Source: JADJWR01 sp964509545
Lineage (GTDB): Bacteria; Pseudomonadota; Gammaproteobacteria; Burkholderiales; Burkholderiaceae_F
Assembly (NCBI GenBank): GCA_964509545.1
Contig: CAZDXQ010000018.1
Span: forward strand, 6,926-70,925
Reading direction: 5' to 3'
Length of the DNA: 64,000 nt
Shown here: positions 28,049 to 37,224 of the stretch, in pieces
Layout of the letters: each line of letters starts with the position of its first letter
How positions within the stretch are numbered: position 1 is the stretch's first letter
Translations under genes and position numbers: made by a program
The notes under the pieces: generated by a model
What the model saw: the letters and a program-made list of their open reading frames with translations, nothing else
Databases searched by the model: none
What the model was told of the DNA's origin: nothing

Positions 28049-29854
28049 TCAGAACTGCTCGGCGGCCAGCCCGAGCACGCCCGCGGCGCCGTCGACGATG
28101 CTGTCGCGCAGGCCGGTCGCAGCGCTCAGCACGTGGTCGGCAAAGAAGCGCGCCGTGGTGATCTTTGCCTTGTGGAAGGCGCGGTCGTCAGCCCCGGCAT
28201 CCAACGCCTTTTTCGCGGCCGCCGCTGCCCGTGCCATCTGCCAGCCTCCGTGCACGATTCCGGCCAGCTTCAGGTACGGCACCGATCCGGCGTACACGCT
28301 TCGGATATCGGACTTGGTCCGTGAAATCACGTAATCAACGACTTCGGCATAGGCGCCCGATGCTGCCTCGAGTCGCCGCCCGATGGCGTTCAGGTCGTCG
28401 TCGTCGCCCGCGGCCAGTTCGACCGCGGCCCGTCGCATCTCGCCGATCAGCGCCTTGGCCACGGCGCCGCCGTCACGCACCGTTTTCCGGCCGACAAAGT
28501 CGTTGGCCTGGATGGCCGTCGTGCCCTCGTAGATCGTGAGGATGCGCGCGTCGCGGTAGAACTGCGCTGCGCCCGTTTCCTCGATGTAACCCATTCCGCC
28601 ATGAACCTGCACGCCGGTGGACGCCACGTCGATCGACATTTCGGTCGACCAGCCTTTGACGATCGGCACCAGGTATTCGTAGACCGCCCGCGCCCGCCTG
28701 CGTTCGCCGGCATCGGGGTGATGGTGGGCCACGTCGGCCCAGGCGGCAGCGACGTAAGCCAGCGCACGCGACGCCTCCGCGTGCGAACGCATGAACATCA
28801 GCATCCGGCGCACGTCCGGATGTTCGACGATCGGCACCGGACCCGCTGAGCCCTCGACTGCTCGGCTTTGCACGCGCTCCCGGGCGTAGGCCACTGCCTT
28901 CTGGTAGGCGCGCTCGGCGATTGCGACGCCCTGCATGCCGACCTGGAAGCGGGCGGCATTCATCATGATGAACATGTACTCGAGCCCGCGGTTTTCCTCA
29001 CCGACCAGGTAGCCGATCGCACCGGGCCCGACCTCGCCCTTGTTGTCGCCGAACAGCAGCACCGCCGTCGGGCTCGCCTTGATGCCGAGCTTGTGCTCGA
29101 TCGACGCGCAGAACACATCGTTGCGCCGGCCGAGGCTGCCGTCGGCATTGACCAACCGCTTCGGCACGACGAACAGCGATATGCCCTTGACGCCCTCCGG
29201 CGCGTCTGGCGTGCGCGCCAGCACGAGGTGGACGATGTTCTCCGCCAGATCGTGCTCGCCGTAGGTGATGAAGATCTTCTGTCCGGTCAGGCGGTAGGTA
29301 CCGTCGTCCTGCCGCACCGCGCGCGTGCGCACCAGTGCCAAATCCGAGCCGGCCTGCGGCTCGGTCAGGTTCATCGTTCCGGTCCATGTGCCGTCGACCA
29401 GACGCGGCACGAACCGTTCGCGCAGCGTCTCGGAGCCAGCCGTCAGCAGCGCCTCGATGGCGCCGTCGGTAAGCAGCGGACACAGCGCGAACGACAGGTT
29501 CGCCGACTGCAGCATCTCCGTGCACGCCGTGGCCACCAGCTTCGGCAGCCCCTGCCCGCCATACTGCTGCGGGTGCTGCACGCCCTGCCAGCCAGCCTCG
29601 ACAAACCGGCGGAACGCCTCCTTGAAGCCCGGCGTCGTCGTCACCTCTCCGTCCTTCCAGGTCGAGGGCTGGATGTCGCCGGTCCAGTTCAGCGGCGCCA
29701 CCACCTCGCTCATGAAGCGGGCGTTCTCCTCGAGCACGGCGGCGACCGTTTCGTCGGTCGCGTCCTCGCAGCCGGGCAGCCGCTGGATCTGCGCCAGGCC
29801 GGCCAGTTCGCGCATCACGAACAGCATGTCCTTCAGGGGCGCGGCGTAGCTCAT
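28049..29854 (-). CDS. Acyl-CoA dehydrogenase (DUF/C-terminal extended type)
   Basis: A 601-aa FAD flavoenzyme that introduces the alpha-beta double bond in an acyl-CoA and passes electrons to ETF. FAD-binding segments (NLTEPQAGSDLA, FITYGEHD) and the catalytic base in YEGTTAIQAND are clear, and the extra C-terminal domain marks the long (about 600 aa) branch common in betaproteobacteria. It is the last gene after etfB and etfA, so its electron acceptor is encoded with it. Chain-length specificity unknown. Confidence 0.9.
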   Translation of the reverse strand: MSYAAPLKDMLFVMRELAGLAQIQRLPGCEDATDETVAAVLEENARFMSEVVAPLNWTGDIQPSTWKDGEVTTTPGFKEAFRRFVEAGWQGVQHPQQYGGQGLPKLVATACTEMLQSANLSFALCPLLTDGAIEALLTAGSETLRERFVPRLVDGTWTGTMNLTEPQAGSDLALVRTRAVRQDDGTYRLTGQKIFITYGEHDLAENIVHLVLARTPDAPEGVKGISLFVVPKRLVNADGSLGRRNDVFCASIEHKLGIKASPTAVLLFGDNKGEVGPGAIGYLVGEENRGLEYMFIMMNAARFQVGMQGVAIAERAYQKAVAYARERVQSRAVEGSAGPVPIVEHPDVRRMLMFMRSHAEASRALAYVAAAWADVAHHHPDAGERRRARAVYEYLVPIVKGWSTEMSIDVASTGVQVHGGMGYIEETGAAQFYRDARILTIYEGTTAIQANDFVGRKTVRDGGAVAKALIGEMRRAAVELAAGDDDDLNAIGRRLEAASGAYAEVVDYVISRTKSDIRSVYAGSVPYLKLAGIVHGGWQMARAAAAAKKALDAGADDRAFHKAKITTARFFADHVLSAATGLRDSIVDGAAGVLGLAAEQF

Positions 29855-29937
29855 GTCGACTCCTCAGATTGCACTACGGGGCACAGATCCACAGCCGAAG
29901 CCGCAGCGCCGTGCCCCGCGAGATGATGTCCCGGCGC

Positions 29938-30867
29938 TCAGCCGAGCTCTTTGACCAGCTGCGGCACCGCCTCGAAAAGGTCGCCGACCAGCCCGTAGTC
30001 GGCCACCGAGAAGATCGGCGCTTCCGGATCCTTGTTGATGGCGACGATCACCTTGCTGTCTTTCATACCCGCAAGGTGCTGGATCGCGCCCGAGATGCCG
30101 ACCGCAATATAGAGCTGCGGCGCAACCACCTTGCCTGTCTGGCCGACCTGCCAGTCGTTCGGAGCGAAGCCCGCATCGACCGCAGCCCGCGAAGCGCCGA
30201 GCGCAGCGCCGAGCTTGTCGGCCAGCGGTTCGAGCAGCTTGAAGTTTTCGGCCGAACCCATGCCCCGGCCGCCCGAAACCACGACCTTCGCCCCCTGCAG
30301 TTCGGGTCGGTCGCTCTTGGCGATCTCGCGGCCGACGAATTTCGACAGACCGGAGTCAGGAACCGGTGTCAGCGATTCGACTGCGGCACCGCCGCCGCCA
30401 CCGGCCGCGTCGAAATTGGTCGGACGGGCGCTGATGACCTTGATCGGATCCGTCGACTGCACCGTCGCGATCGCGTTGCCGGCATAGATCGGGCGCGTGA
30501 AGGTATCTGGTGCCTCGACGCTGATGATGTCCGAGACCTGCGCGCAATCGAGCAGTGCGGCCAGCCGCGGCAGCACGTTCTTGCCGAAGGCCGTCGCTGG
30601 CGCGAAGACGTGGGTGTAGTTCTTCGCCACCGCCAGCGCCTGCGCGGCGACGTTCTCCGCCAGTTCGTCGGCCAGTTGCGGCGCATCGGCATGCAGGACC
30701 TTGGTCACACCACCAATGCTGGCCGCCTGCTCGGCGACGGCCCGGCAGTCGCTGCCCGCCACCAGCACGTGAACCTCGCCACCTGCCTTGGCCGCGGCGG
30801 TGACGGTGTGCAGGGTCGAGGCCTTCAGGTGCCGATTGTCGTGCTCGGCGATGACCAGTGCAGGCAT
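29938..30867 (-). CDS. etfA: Electron transfer flavoprotein subunit alpha
   Basis: A 309-aa ETF alpha subunit carrying the electron-transferring FAD. The C-terminal FAD-binding domain shows VVSGGRGMGS, PNDWQVGQTGKVVAP, and YIAVGISGAIQHLAGM followed by INKDPEAPIF. Encoded 68 bp after etfB. Feeds acyl-CoA dehydrogenase electrons to ETF-ubiquinone oxidoreductase. Confidence 0.95.
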   Translation of the reverse strand: MPALVIAEHDNRHLKASTLHTVTAAAKAGGEVHVLVAGSDCRAVAEQAASIGGVTKVLHADAPQLADELAENVAAQALAVAKNYTHVFAPATAFGKNVLPRLAALLDCAQVSDIISVEAPDTFTRPIYAGNAIATVQSTDPIKVISARPTNFDAAGGGGGAAVESLTPVPDSGLSKFVGREIAKSDRPELQGAKVVVSGGRGMGSAENFKLLEPLADKLGAALGASRAAVDAGFAPNDWQVGQTGKVVAPQLYIAVGISGAIQHLAGMKDSKVIVAINKDPEAPIFSVADYGLVGDLFEAVPQLVKELG

Positions 30868-30935
30868 TTTCCTAATTCTCCGTTAAGCAGTGCTCCCGCC
30901 GGCCGGGAAGCGGACGGACGCGTCCGCGGCCGCTT

Positions 30936-31685
30936 TCAGATGACCTTCGCCTCGCTCTTCAGCTTTGCCACCAGCGCGGCCACGTCGGGCACCTTGATGC
31001 CGGCCTTGCGCGACGGGGGCTCGACGACCTTCAGCGTCCTGATGCGCGGCGCCGGGTCGATTCCGAGGTCCGCCGGCTTGACGTTCTCGAGCGGCTTCTT
31101 CTTCGCTTTCATGATGTTTGGCAGCGTCACGTAGCGCGGTTCGTTCATGCGCAGATCGACCGACACCACGGCCGGCAGTTTCACCGCGATCGTTTCCAGC
31201 CCGCCGTCGACCTCGCGCGTCACCTGAGCAGCACCGTTTTCGATCGTCATCTTCGACGCGAACGTGGCCTGCGGCAACCCGGCCAGCGCCGCCAGCATCT
31301 GCGCGGTCTGGTTTGCATCGTCGTCGATCGCCTGCTTGCCCATCAGTACGAGCTGCGGTTTTTCCCTGTCGACGAGCGCCTTGAGGATCTTGGCCACGGC
31401 CAGCGGCTGCAGTTCGACATCGGTCTCGACGAGGATCGCGCGGTCGGCGCCGATGGCCATCGCCGTGCGCAAAGTCTCCTGGCACTGCGCAACGCCGCAG
31501 GACACGGCGACGATCTCGGTCGCCTTGCCCGCCTCCTTCAGTCGCACGGCCTCCTCGACGGCGATTTCGTCGAAGGGGTTCATCGACATCTTGACGTTGG
31601 CGATGTCGACACCGCTGCCGTCGGACTTGACGCGGACCTTCACGTTGTAGTCGACGACGCGCTTGACCGAGACGAGGATCTTCAT
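30936..31685 (-). CDS. etfB: Electron transfer flavoprotein subunit beta
   Basis: A 249-aa ETF beta subunit starting MKILVSVKRVVDYNVKVRVK. It has the NPFDEIAVEEAVRLKE signature, an AMP-site region, and the DLRMNEPRYVTLPNIMKAKKKP recognition-loop region that contacts dehydrogenases. ATG at 31685 is the family start; a longer open frame upstream has no homology. First gene of etfB-etfA-acyl-CoA dehydrogenase. Confidence 0.95.
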   Translation of the reverse strand: MKILVSVKRVVDYNVKVRVKSDGSGVDIANVKMSMNPFDEIAVEEAVRLKEAGKATEIVAVSCGVAQCQETLRTAMAIGADRAILVETDVELQPLAVAKILKALVDREKPQLVLMGKQAIDDDANQTAQMLAALAGLPQATFASKMTIENGAAQVTREVDGGLETIAVKLPAVVSVDLRMNEPRYVTLPNIMKAKKKPLENVKPADLGIDPAPRIRTLKVVEPPSRKAGIKVPDVAALVAKLKSEAKVI

Positions 31686-31780
31686 GGCGCGGGGTCTCCG
31701 TAGTTTGGCGCGATTATACGAAGCGTGCCCGCGGCGCCATGGCACGCCGCCAGCTCTGGAGCTCGCGCTCTATGCCGTCG

Positions 31781-32221
31781 CTAGCGCACGAGCAGCGGCA
31801 GCACCACCGCCTCGATCCAGCGCCAGCCGCCGGCGACGAGCGCGTATCGAACCAGCTTGCCCGCGGCAAACAGCAGCAACGACACGTAAGGGTTGAAACG
31901 CAGCCAGCCGGCGCCGACGCACAGCGCGTCACCGAACAGCGGGATCCAGGAAAACAGCAGTGCCCAGTAGCCGTAGCGATGCAGCCAGATGATCGCGCGG
32001 CTGTCGGCCCGGTTGGGAATCAGCCGACCGAGCAAGTAGGAGGTCATGCCGCCCAGCGTATTGCCGAGCGTGGCGACGGCCACCGCGCGCAGCACGAGTT
32101 CGGGATGCTGGTGGATGACCGCGATCAGCACCACCTCGGAGCCGCCGGGAAGGACCGTGGCCGAGATGAAGCTGGCGATGAACAGGCCGACGAAACCGGC
32201 CTCGGCGGAGAAGTCGAACAT
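31781..32221 (-). CDS. YqaA/DedA-family membrane protein
   Basis: A 146-aa inner-membrane protein of the SNARE-associated (VTT/DedA) group, YqaA subgroup. It has the re-entrant-loop pattern FISATVLPGGSEVVLIAVI and GNTLGGMTSYLLGRLIP, then SWIPLFGDALCVGAGWLR. Relatives act in lipid flipping or membrane homeostasis. Stands between etfB and an amine-oxidase-like gene, all on the minus strand, with ordinary gaps. Confidence 0.8.
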   Translation of the reverse strand: MFDFSAEAGFVGLFIASFISATVLPGGSEVVLIAVIHQHPELVLRAVAVATLGNTLGGMTSYLLGRLIPNRADSRAIIWLHRYGYWALLFSWIPLFGDALCVGAGWLRFNPYVSLLLFAAGKLVRYALVAGGWRWIEAVVLPLLVR

Positions 32222-32349
32222 CAGGCGCGGTTCGCGCTCGGCGAAAAAACTCCGGCGATTCTATGAGCCGCGCTCTTGCGCGCCGACGCGCCGGTCGGAT
32301 GCGCCGCGCCATTCGCGCCGCCGGTATGGGTTCCGGTCGACCGGCAGGC

Positions 32350-33939
32350 TCAGCCGAGATCGCGCGCGATCTCGACGGCGGCGTTGTGCCCCGGTGCACC
32401 GCTGACGCCGCCGCCGGGATGCGCCCCGGCACCGCAGTGATACAAGCCGCCAAGCGGCCCGCGGTAACGGGCGTAGCCGAGCACCGGGCGCAGCGAGAAG
32501 AGCTGATCGAGCGACAGCTGGCCGTGGAAGATGTCGCCGCCGACGAGCCCGAAGTCACGCTCCAGATCGAGCGGCGACAGCGCGCGGTAACCGAGCAGCG
32601 CACGGCGGAAGTTCGGGCAGTACGACTGCACGACGTCGAAGATCGCTTCAACCGCCCGCGGCTTCAGCGAGTCCCAGTCGGCATCCGGCCGGAACTGCTG
32701 GCAGAACAGGCTGGCCACGTGCGCCCCCCTCGGCGCCAGGGAGTCGTCGACCACGCTGGGCACCATCATCTCGACGATCGGCCGCGCGGCAAAGCCCCGG
32801 GCCTCGGCATCGTGCCAGGCCTGGTCCATGTAGGCGAGCGACGGCGCGAAGACGATGCCGCTGGCGTGATGTGGCTGCACGTGCCTGCCTGGCAGACAGT
32901 CGAAGTCTGGCAGTTCCGACAGCGCGACGTTGATGCGGAACGAGCCAGAGCGGCAGCGGTAGCGGTCGATTGCGGCAGCGAAGTCGGCGGGCAGGTCGGC
33001 GCGGTTGATCAGCCGCTGGTACAGCAATTTCGGATTGACGTTGGCGACCACGGCACGGGCGCGAATCTGCTCGCCGCTCGCCAACTCCACGCCGATGGCG
33101 CGTCCGCCTTCGACGTTGACTTGCCGCACCGGCGCATCGGCGTCGATGCGCACGCCGCGGCTGCGCGCCTCTTCGGCCATGAGTTCAGTGATGCGCCCCA
33201 TGCCGCCAATCGCGTGCCCCCATAAGCCGGGCCTGCCGTTGACCTCGCCAAGGCACTGATGCAACAGCACGATGGCCGAACCCTGCGCATACGGGCTGGC
33301 ATAGTTGCCAACAACGGAATCCCAGCCGAGCACGCTTTTCAGCGGTTCCGATTCGAAGGCGGCATCAAGCCAGTGCCCGGCGCTGCGGGTGAAGATGTCG
33401 ACGAGGTCGCGCTGTCCGTCCGGCGGCAGCCGACCGCACTGCCAGAGCAGGCGCGCCGCCGAGATCAGATCGCGCCACCCCTGCACGATGAACGGCCCGC
33501 CGAGATTCGGCGGCGGCTGCAGCGTCCAGCGCTTCAGCAGATCGGCGATGCGAACCAGCCGCGCGTAATACTCGGGCAGGCGCTGCGCGTCGCGGGCCGA
33601 GAACTTCGCGACCTCTGCAAGCGAGGTCCGCTTATCGCCGCCGAAGCTCAGATGGCAGCCGTCGGGCAACGGCAGGAAATTCGAGAACGGGCGTTCGACG
33701 ATGCGCAGACCGCGCTGGGCGAGCCGAAGGTCGCGGATGATCTTCGGCTCGAGCAGGCTCACGGTATAGCTGGCTGTCGAGTTGCGGAAGCCGGGGAGGA
33801 ATTCCTCGGTGACCGCCGCACCGCCGACCACGCCGCGCCGTTCGAGCACGCGCACCTTCAGCCCCGCGGCGGCGAGGTAACAGGCGCAGACCAGACCGTT
33901 GTGGCCGGCGCCGATGATCAGAACGTCGAGCTTGCCCAT
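32350..33939 (-). CDS. FAD-dependent oxidoreductase, phytoene dehydrogenase/PYROXD2-like
   Basis: A 529-aa flavoprotein. The N-terminus is a Rossmann FAD site (VLIIGAGHNGLVCACYLAAAG, then VLERRGVVGG). A C-terminal region (PGGGVSGAPGHNAA) completes the FAD site, as in the PYROXD2/CrtI-like group. No carotenoid genes are nearby, so carotenoid desaturation is not supported by context; substrate unknown. I prefer ATG at 33939 (MGKLDVLIIGAG) over the ATG seven codons upstream because it matches usual family starts. Confidence 0.8.
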   Translation of the reverse strand: MGKLDVLIIGAGHNGLVCACYLAAAGLKVRVLERRGVVGGAAVTEEFLPGFRNSTASYTVSLLEPKIIRDLRLAQRGLRIVERPFSNFLPLPDGCHLSFGGDKRTSLAEVAKFSARDAQRLPEYYARLVRIADLLKRWTLQPPPNLGGPFIVQGWRDLISAARLLWQCGRLPPDGQRDLVDIFTRSAGHWLDAAFESEPLKSVLGWDSVVGNYASPYAQGSAIVLLHQCLGEVNGRPGLWGHAIGGMGRITELMAEEARSRGVRIDADAPVRQVNVEGGRAIGVELASGEQIRARAVVANVNPKLLYQRLINRADLPADFAAAIDRYRCRSGSFRINVALSELPDFDCLPGRHVQPHHASGIVFAPSLAYMDQAWHDAEARGFAARPIVEMMVPSVVDDSLAPRGAHVASLFCQQFRPDADWDSLKPRAVEAIFDVVQSYCPNFRRALLGYRALSPLDLERDFGLVGGDIFHGQLSLDQLFSLRPVLGYARYRGPLGGLYHCGAGAHPGGGVSGAPGHNAAVEIARDLG

Positions 33940-34060
33940 GCACGCCCCGGCGGCAGGCATGCATCATCCCAGACGAGGCGGCGCAGCCGGCACGCAACCG
34001 ACTGCGCGTACCGATGGCGACGAGCCCCGCTCGAGCAGACGCCCCGACCAGCGCGCGGCC

Positions 34061-35137
34061 TCAGCGGTAGCCGACGCGATCGAGGATGCGCTGCGCGGCG
34101 ATCTGGCCCTTGCCGATCGACGAAGTGGGCACGTTCTCGGCCTTGTAGTTGCCTAGGGCGGCAAGCGCCGGGTTGTTCACCTGCACGCCTTTGACCACCG
34201 GCCACTCATTGTTGCCGTCTGCGAAATACGCCTGCGCCTGCGGACTCGCCAGATATTCGAGAAAGCGGATCGCGTTGGCACGGTTGGGTGCGTGGCGGGC
34301 CACACCGCCGCCGGACACGTTCACGTGGGTACCCGAAGTGGCCTGGTTCGGCCAGACGAAGCCCACCTTGTCGACGACTTCCCTGTCCTTCGGGTCGGTC
34401 GAGCGCATCAATCGCACCCAGTAGTAGCTGTTGGTCAGCGCCACGCCGCACTCACCGCTGGCCACGGCGCGGATCTGGTCCGTGTCGCCGCCGCGCGGCG
34501 GACGGGCCATGTTGGCGACCACGCCGCGCGCCCACTGCTCGGTGGCCGCCTCGCCGTTGCGCTCCGCCATGGCGCCGATCAGCGACAGCATGTACGGATG
34601 CGAGCCGGAGCGCGTGCACACGCGCCCCTTGTTCACCGGCTCGGCCAGCTTCTCATAGGTGTCAACCTCCTGCGGCTTCACCTTCGCCTTGTCGTAGACG
34701 ATCACCCGCGCCCGGGTCGAGAAACCGAACCAGCTGCCGTCGTTGGCGCGCAGGTTGGCCGGAATGCGCTCGTTCAGGACCTTCGAATCGATCGGCTGGA
34801 ACAGGCCGTCGATCTGCGCCCGCCAAAGTCGCGCCGCGTCGACAAGCAGCACGACATCGGCCGGGCTGTTGGCGCCTTCGCTCTTCAGGCGTTGCAGCAG
34901 CGGCTCGTCGCCCAGTTCGATGCGGTTGATCCTGATGCCGGTCTGCTGCGTGAAGTTGCGGTACAGCGCCTCGTCGGTCTGGTAGTGGCGCGCCGAGTAA
35001 AGATTCAGCTCAGACTGCTGCGCCTGGCTGCGCGGCGGCCCGGCGAGGCTCAGAACGGCCGCGCCCGTAAGGACGACCCAAAGCCCCTTTTTCAGCACCC
35101 CCTCTGCCCGCTCCATCCACAGTTGTTTGCTTGCCAT
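34061..35137 (-). CDS. Fe(3+) ABC transporter substrate-binding protein
   Basis: A 358-aa periplasmic ferric-binding protein of the FutA/FbpA family. An N-terminal signal (LWVVLTGAAVLSLAG, cleavage after SQAQ) is followed by LNLYSARHYQTDEALYRNFTQQTGI. The iron-ligating tyrosine pair is present at Tyr238-Tyr239 (NSYYWVRL). Cognate permease and ATPase are not adjacent but probably are the genes at 59,406-62,368. A Fur-box-like sequence lies 73 bp upstream. Family length is about 335-350 aa. Confidence 0.9.
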   Translation of the reverse strand: MASKQLWMERAEGVLKKGLWVVLTGAAVLSLAGPPRSQAQQSELNLYSARHYQTDEALYRNFTQQTGIRINRIELGDEPLLQRLKSEGANSPADVVLLVDAARLWRAQIDGLFQPIDSKVLNERIPANLRANDGSWFGFSTRARVIVYDKAKVKPQEVDTYEKLAEPVNKGRVCTRSGSHPYMLSLIGAMAERNGEAATEQWARGVVANMARPPRGGDTDQIRAVASGECGVALTNSYYWVRLMRSTDPKDREVVDKVGFVWPNQATSGTHVNVSGGGVARHAPNRANAIRFLEYLASPQAQAYFADGNNEWPVVKGVQVNNPALAALGNYKAENVPTSSIGKGQIAAQRILDRVGYR

Positions 35138-35209
35138 CGATCGACTCCGTCATGGATATGTCGGCCCCGCGGATCGCTGATCGCCCGGACCGGTTGGACG
35201 GATGCTAAC

Positions 35210-35228
35210 GATAAGCATTCGCATTTGC
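35210..35228. promoter_or_regulatory. Putative Fur box upstream of iron-binding protein gene
   Basis: GATAAGCATTCGCATTTGC. On the opposite strand it reads as three hexamers GCAAAT-GCGAAT-GCTTAT, each matching 4 of 6 bases of GATAAT. It matches the second candidate box at 61,221-61,239 at 13 of 19 positions and shares its CATTTGC end. It lies 73 bp upstream of the ferric-binding protein start. Confidence 0.55.
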
Positions 35229-35301
35229 AAATCGTTCCCGTTTGATGTCGATCAAAGGCAGCGCCCGATCCCCGCGCCATGCCGTGCCTGCTGGACAAGG
35301 A

Positions 35302-35892
35302 TCAAGGCCGGACCGTCGCGGTCGGGTCGTCCGCCTCGATTTGCAGCGGCGCCGTACCCGGCACCCCCGGCGTGGCTGCCGGATCGTCCGGCGACGCTTG
35401 CAGGCGGCGCGCACCGTTGAAGCGGGCGCGCCAGAACGGCTCGCGCAGGTTCTCGATCCGGACCTGGCCGCGCTTCGCCGGCGCATGGACGAACTGTCCC
35501 TCGCCCATGTAGACGCCGACATGCGAAAAGGGCCGCCCGCGGGTGTTGAAGAACACCAGATCGCCGGGCTGCAGGCGCGAGCGTTCGACCGCCATGCCGC
35601 TTCGGCTCATCGCCTCGGAGTGCCGTGGCAGATGCAGGCCAAGCGCCTGCCGGGCGGCAAACTGCACCAGGCCACTGCAGTCCAGGCCAACGGCCGGATC
35701 GCTGCCGCCGAACTTGTACGGAACGCCAAGCAGCGCGATTGCGCTGAGCACGAGATCGACCGGCCCGCGGGTCAAAGGCTGTGCCCGCACTTCAGCGGTC
35801 GCGCCGAACAGCGACGTAACCACTAACGGCAAAGCGGCCAGCCAACGGGCCGTTCGGCCAGCACCTGCGTGCAAGCGACCTCCAGATGGCAT
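35302..35892 (-). CDS. NlpC/P60 cell-wall peptidase
   Basis: A 196-aa exported cysteine peptidase expected to cut peptidoglycan stem peptides. A signal peptide (TARWLAALPLVVTSLFGATAEVRA) precedes the NlpC/P60 domain: Cys72 in GLDCSGLVQFA, His124 in PFSHVGVYMG, and a second His136 in FVHAP. A Pro/Ala/Asp-rich tail of about 30 residues follows. The start at 35892 is the first ATG that gives a signal peptide; its ribosome-binding site is weak. Divergent from the receiver-domain gene, 171 bp away. Confidence 0.85.
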   Translation of the reverse strand: MPSGGRLHAGAGRTARWLAALPLVVTSLFGATAEVRAQPLTRGPVDLVLSAIALLGVPYKFGGSDPAVGLDCSGLVQFAARQALGLHLPRHSEAMSRSGMAVERSRLQPGDLVFFNTRGRPFSHVGVYMGEGQFVHAPAKRGQVRIENLREPFWRARFNGARRLQASPDDPAATPGVPGTAPLQIEADDPTATVRP

Positions 35893-36063
35893 CGACCGGC
35901 CGTCAAGATAGCCGAACAGATGAAGAAAAGCAGCGGGGATTCCGGCAGCATTGCCGGCGGATTTCCCGGTTTGGAATCGGGGGCAGTTGCGCGCAGGCCG
36001 CGTCCGCCGACCTGCTCTTCGACCATGCCAGCGTTCCGGCCCAACTGACTGTCGACGGGACCT

Positions 36064-37224
36064 GTGTCCTCCAAAGCGCGCATCCTGATCGCCGACGATT
36101 CCCGTATCGTGCGCGCGACCGTCGCCCAGCACATCCGGGACCGGTTCGATGTCCGCGAAGTCGTCGACGGCGAGGCCGCCTGGCAGGCCATCCTGCTCGA
36201 TTCATCGATCCGTGTCGTGATCACCGACCTGACGATGCCGAAAGTCGACGGCTTCGAACTGCTCGGCCGCGTGCGCGCCTCCAAGTTGCAGCGGATCCGC
36301 GAACTGCCGGTCATCGTGATCTCCGGCGCCGACGAGCAGGCCGAGTGCGAGCGCGCCGCAGCGCTCGGCGCCACCGACTTCGTCCAGAAAGGCGTCAACG
36401 CCGCCGAACTGATCTCGCGGCTGGAGGTGCTGATCAGGCTGTCGTCAACGCGCGAGGCGCTTGCCGAAAGCCGCGCCGCCCTGGAAACGTCGCGCGCGAT
36501 CGATCCCGACACCGAGCTGCTCAACGTGCCGTTCTTCGATCGCCAGGTTGACAAGCTCGTCTCGTATTCGCGCCGCAACATGACCGACGTGGCAGTGATC
36601 TGCATTCGCGTCGAGTTGTCGCTGCCGCATTCGGACTCCTGGGAAGGGGAGATCGAGCAGCGCGTACGCCTCGTCGCCCGTTCGCTGGCGGCTTCGATCC
36701 GGCTGGAAGATCTCGCCACCCGCTCCGAGCGGTACGAGTTCTGCGTCGCCACGCAAAGCGACGGGGTGGCCAGCGTGCTGCGCTTCGCCGCCCGGCTGCG
36801 CAAGGTGCTGGAAAACGTGGACGCCGCCGGCACCGGCGTCGAGGTCTGGACCTGCATCGGCGTGGCCTGCCTGTCGGAGGACATGCGGCTGAGCGCCGAG
36901 CAGTTGAGGCAGATCAGCCAGAAACGCGCCCAGCAGGCGCAAACTGCCCGGTCGCGGCGTATCGTGCTCGGGGCAGGGGACGCCGCCGGCGGCAACGGGC
37001 AGTTGCGCGCCGACGAAGGCTCGATGGACGTCAATCTGGCGTTGACCTTGATCCGGTCGGGGCGCGCCGCGGAAGTCGTGCCCCACCTGCCCCGGCTGGT
37101 GCACCAGCTTCGCCCGTTGATGGCCCTGGTGCGACAGCAAAAAGAACTCGAACTGTCGAACAAGGAGACCGTAGTCCATGGCAGCCTACAGGGAGTTCCA
37201 CGCCAGGTCGATCAACGACCGTGA
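36064..37224 (+). CDS. Response regulator with degenerate GGDEF-like domain
   Basis: A 386-aa protein starting at GTG 36064 (GGGA upstream). Residues 1-125 are a CheY-like receiver with the acidic pair Asp11-Asp12, phospho-acceptor Asp55 (VVITDLTMPKVDG) and Lys109 (FVQKG). Residues about 145-310 resemble a GGDEF fold (DPDTELLNVPFFDRQV at the start), but the signature region reads RSERYEFCV where GGDEF is expected. Diguanylate cyclase activity is therefore unlikely; it may be a nucleotide sensor or a scaffold. The last 47 bp overlap the start of prpE in another frame. Confidence 0.78.
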   Translation: MSSKARILIADDSRIVRATVAQHIRDRFDVREVVDGEAAWQAILLDSSIRVVITDLTMPKVDGFELLGRVRASKLQRIRELPVIVISGADEQAECERAAALGATDFVQKGVNAAELISRLEVLIRLSSTREALAESRAALETSRAIDPDTELLNVPFFDRQVDKLVSYSRRNMTDVAVICIRVELSLPHSDSWEGEIEQRVRLVARSLAASIRLEDLATRSERYEFCVATQSDGVASVLRFAARLRKVLENVDAAGTGVEVWTCIGVACLSEDMRLSAEQLRQISQKRAQQAQTARSRRIVLGAGDAAGGNGQLRADEGSMDVNLALTLIRSGRAAEVVPHLPRLVHQLRPLMALVRQQKELELSNKETVVHGSLQGVPRQVDQRP

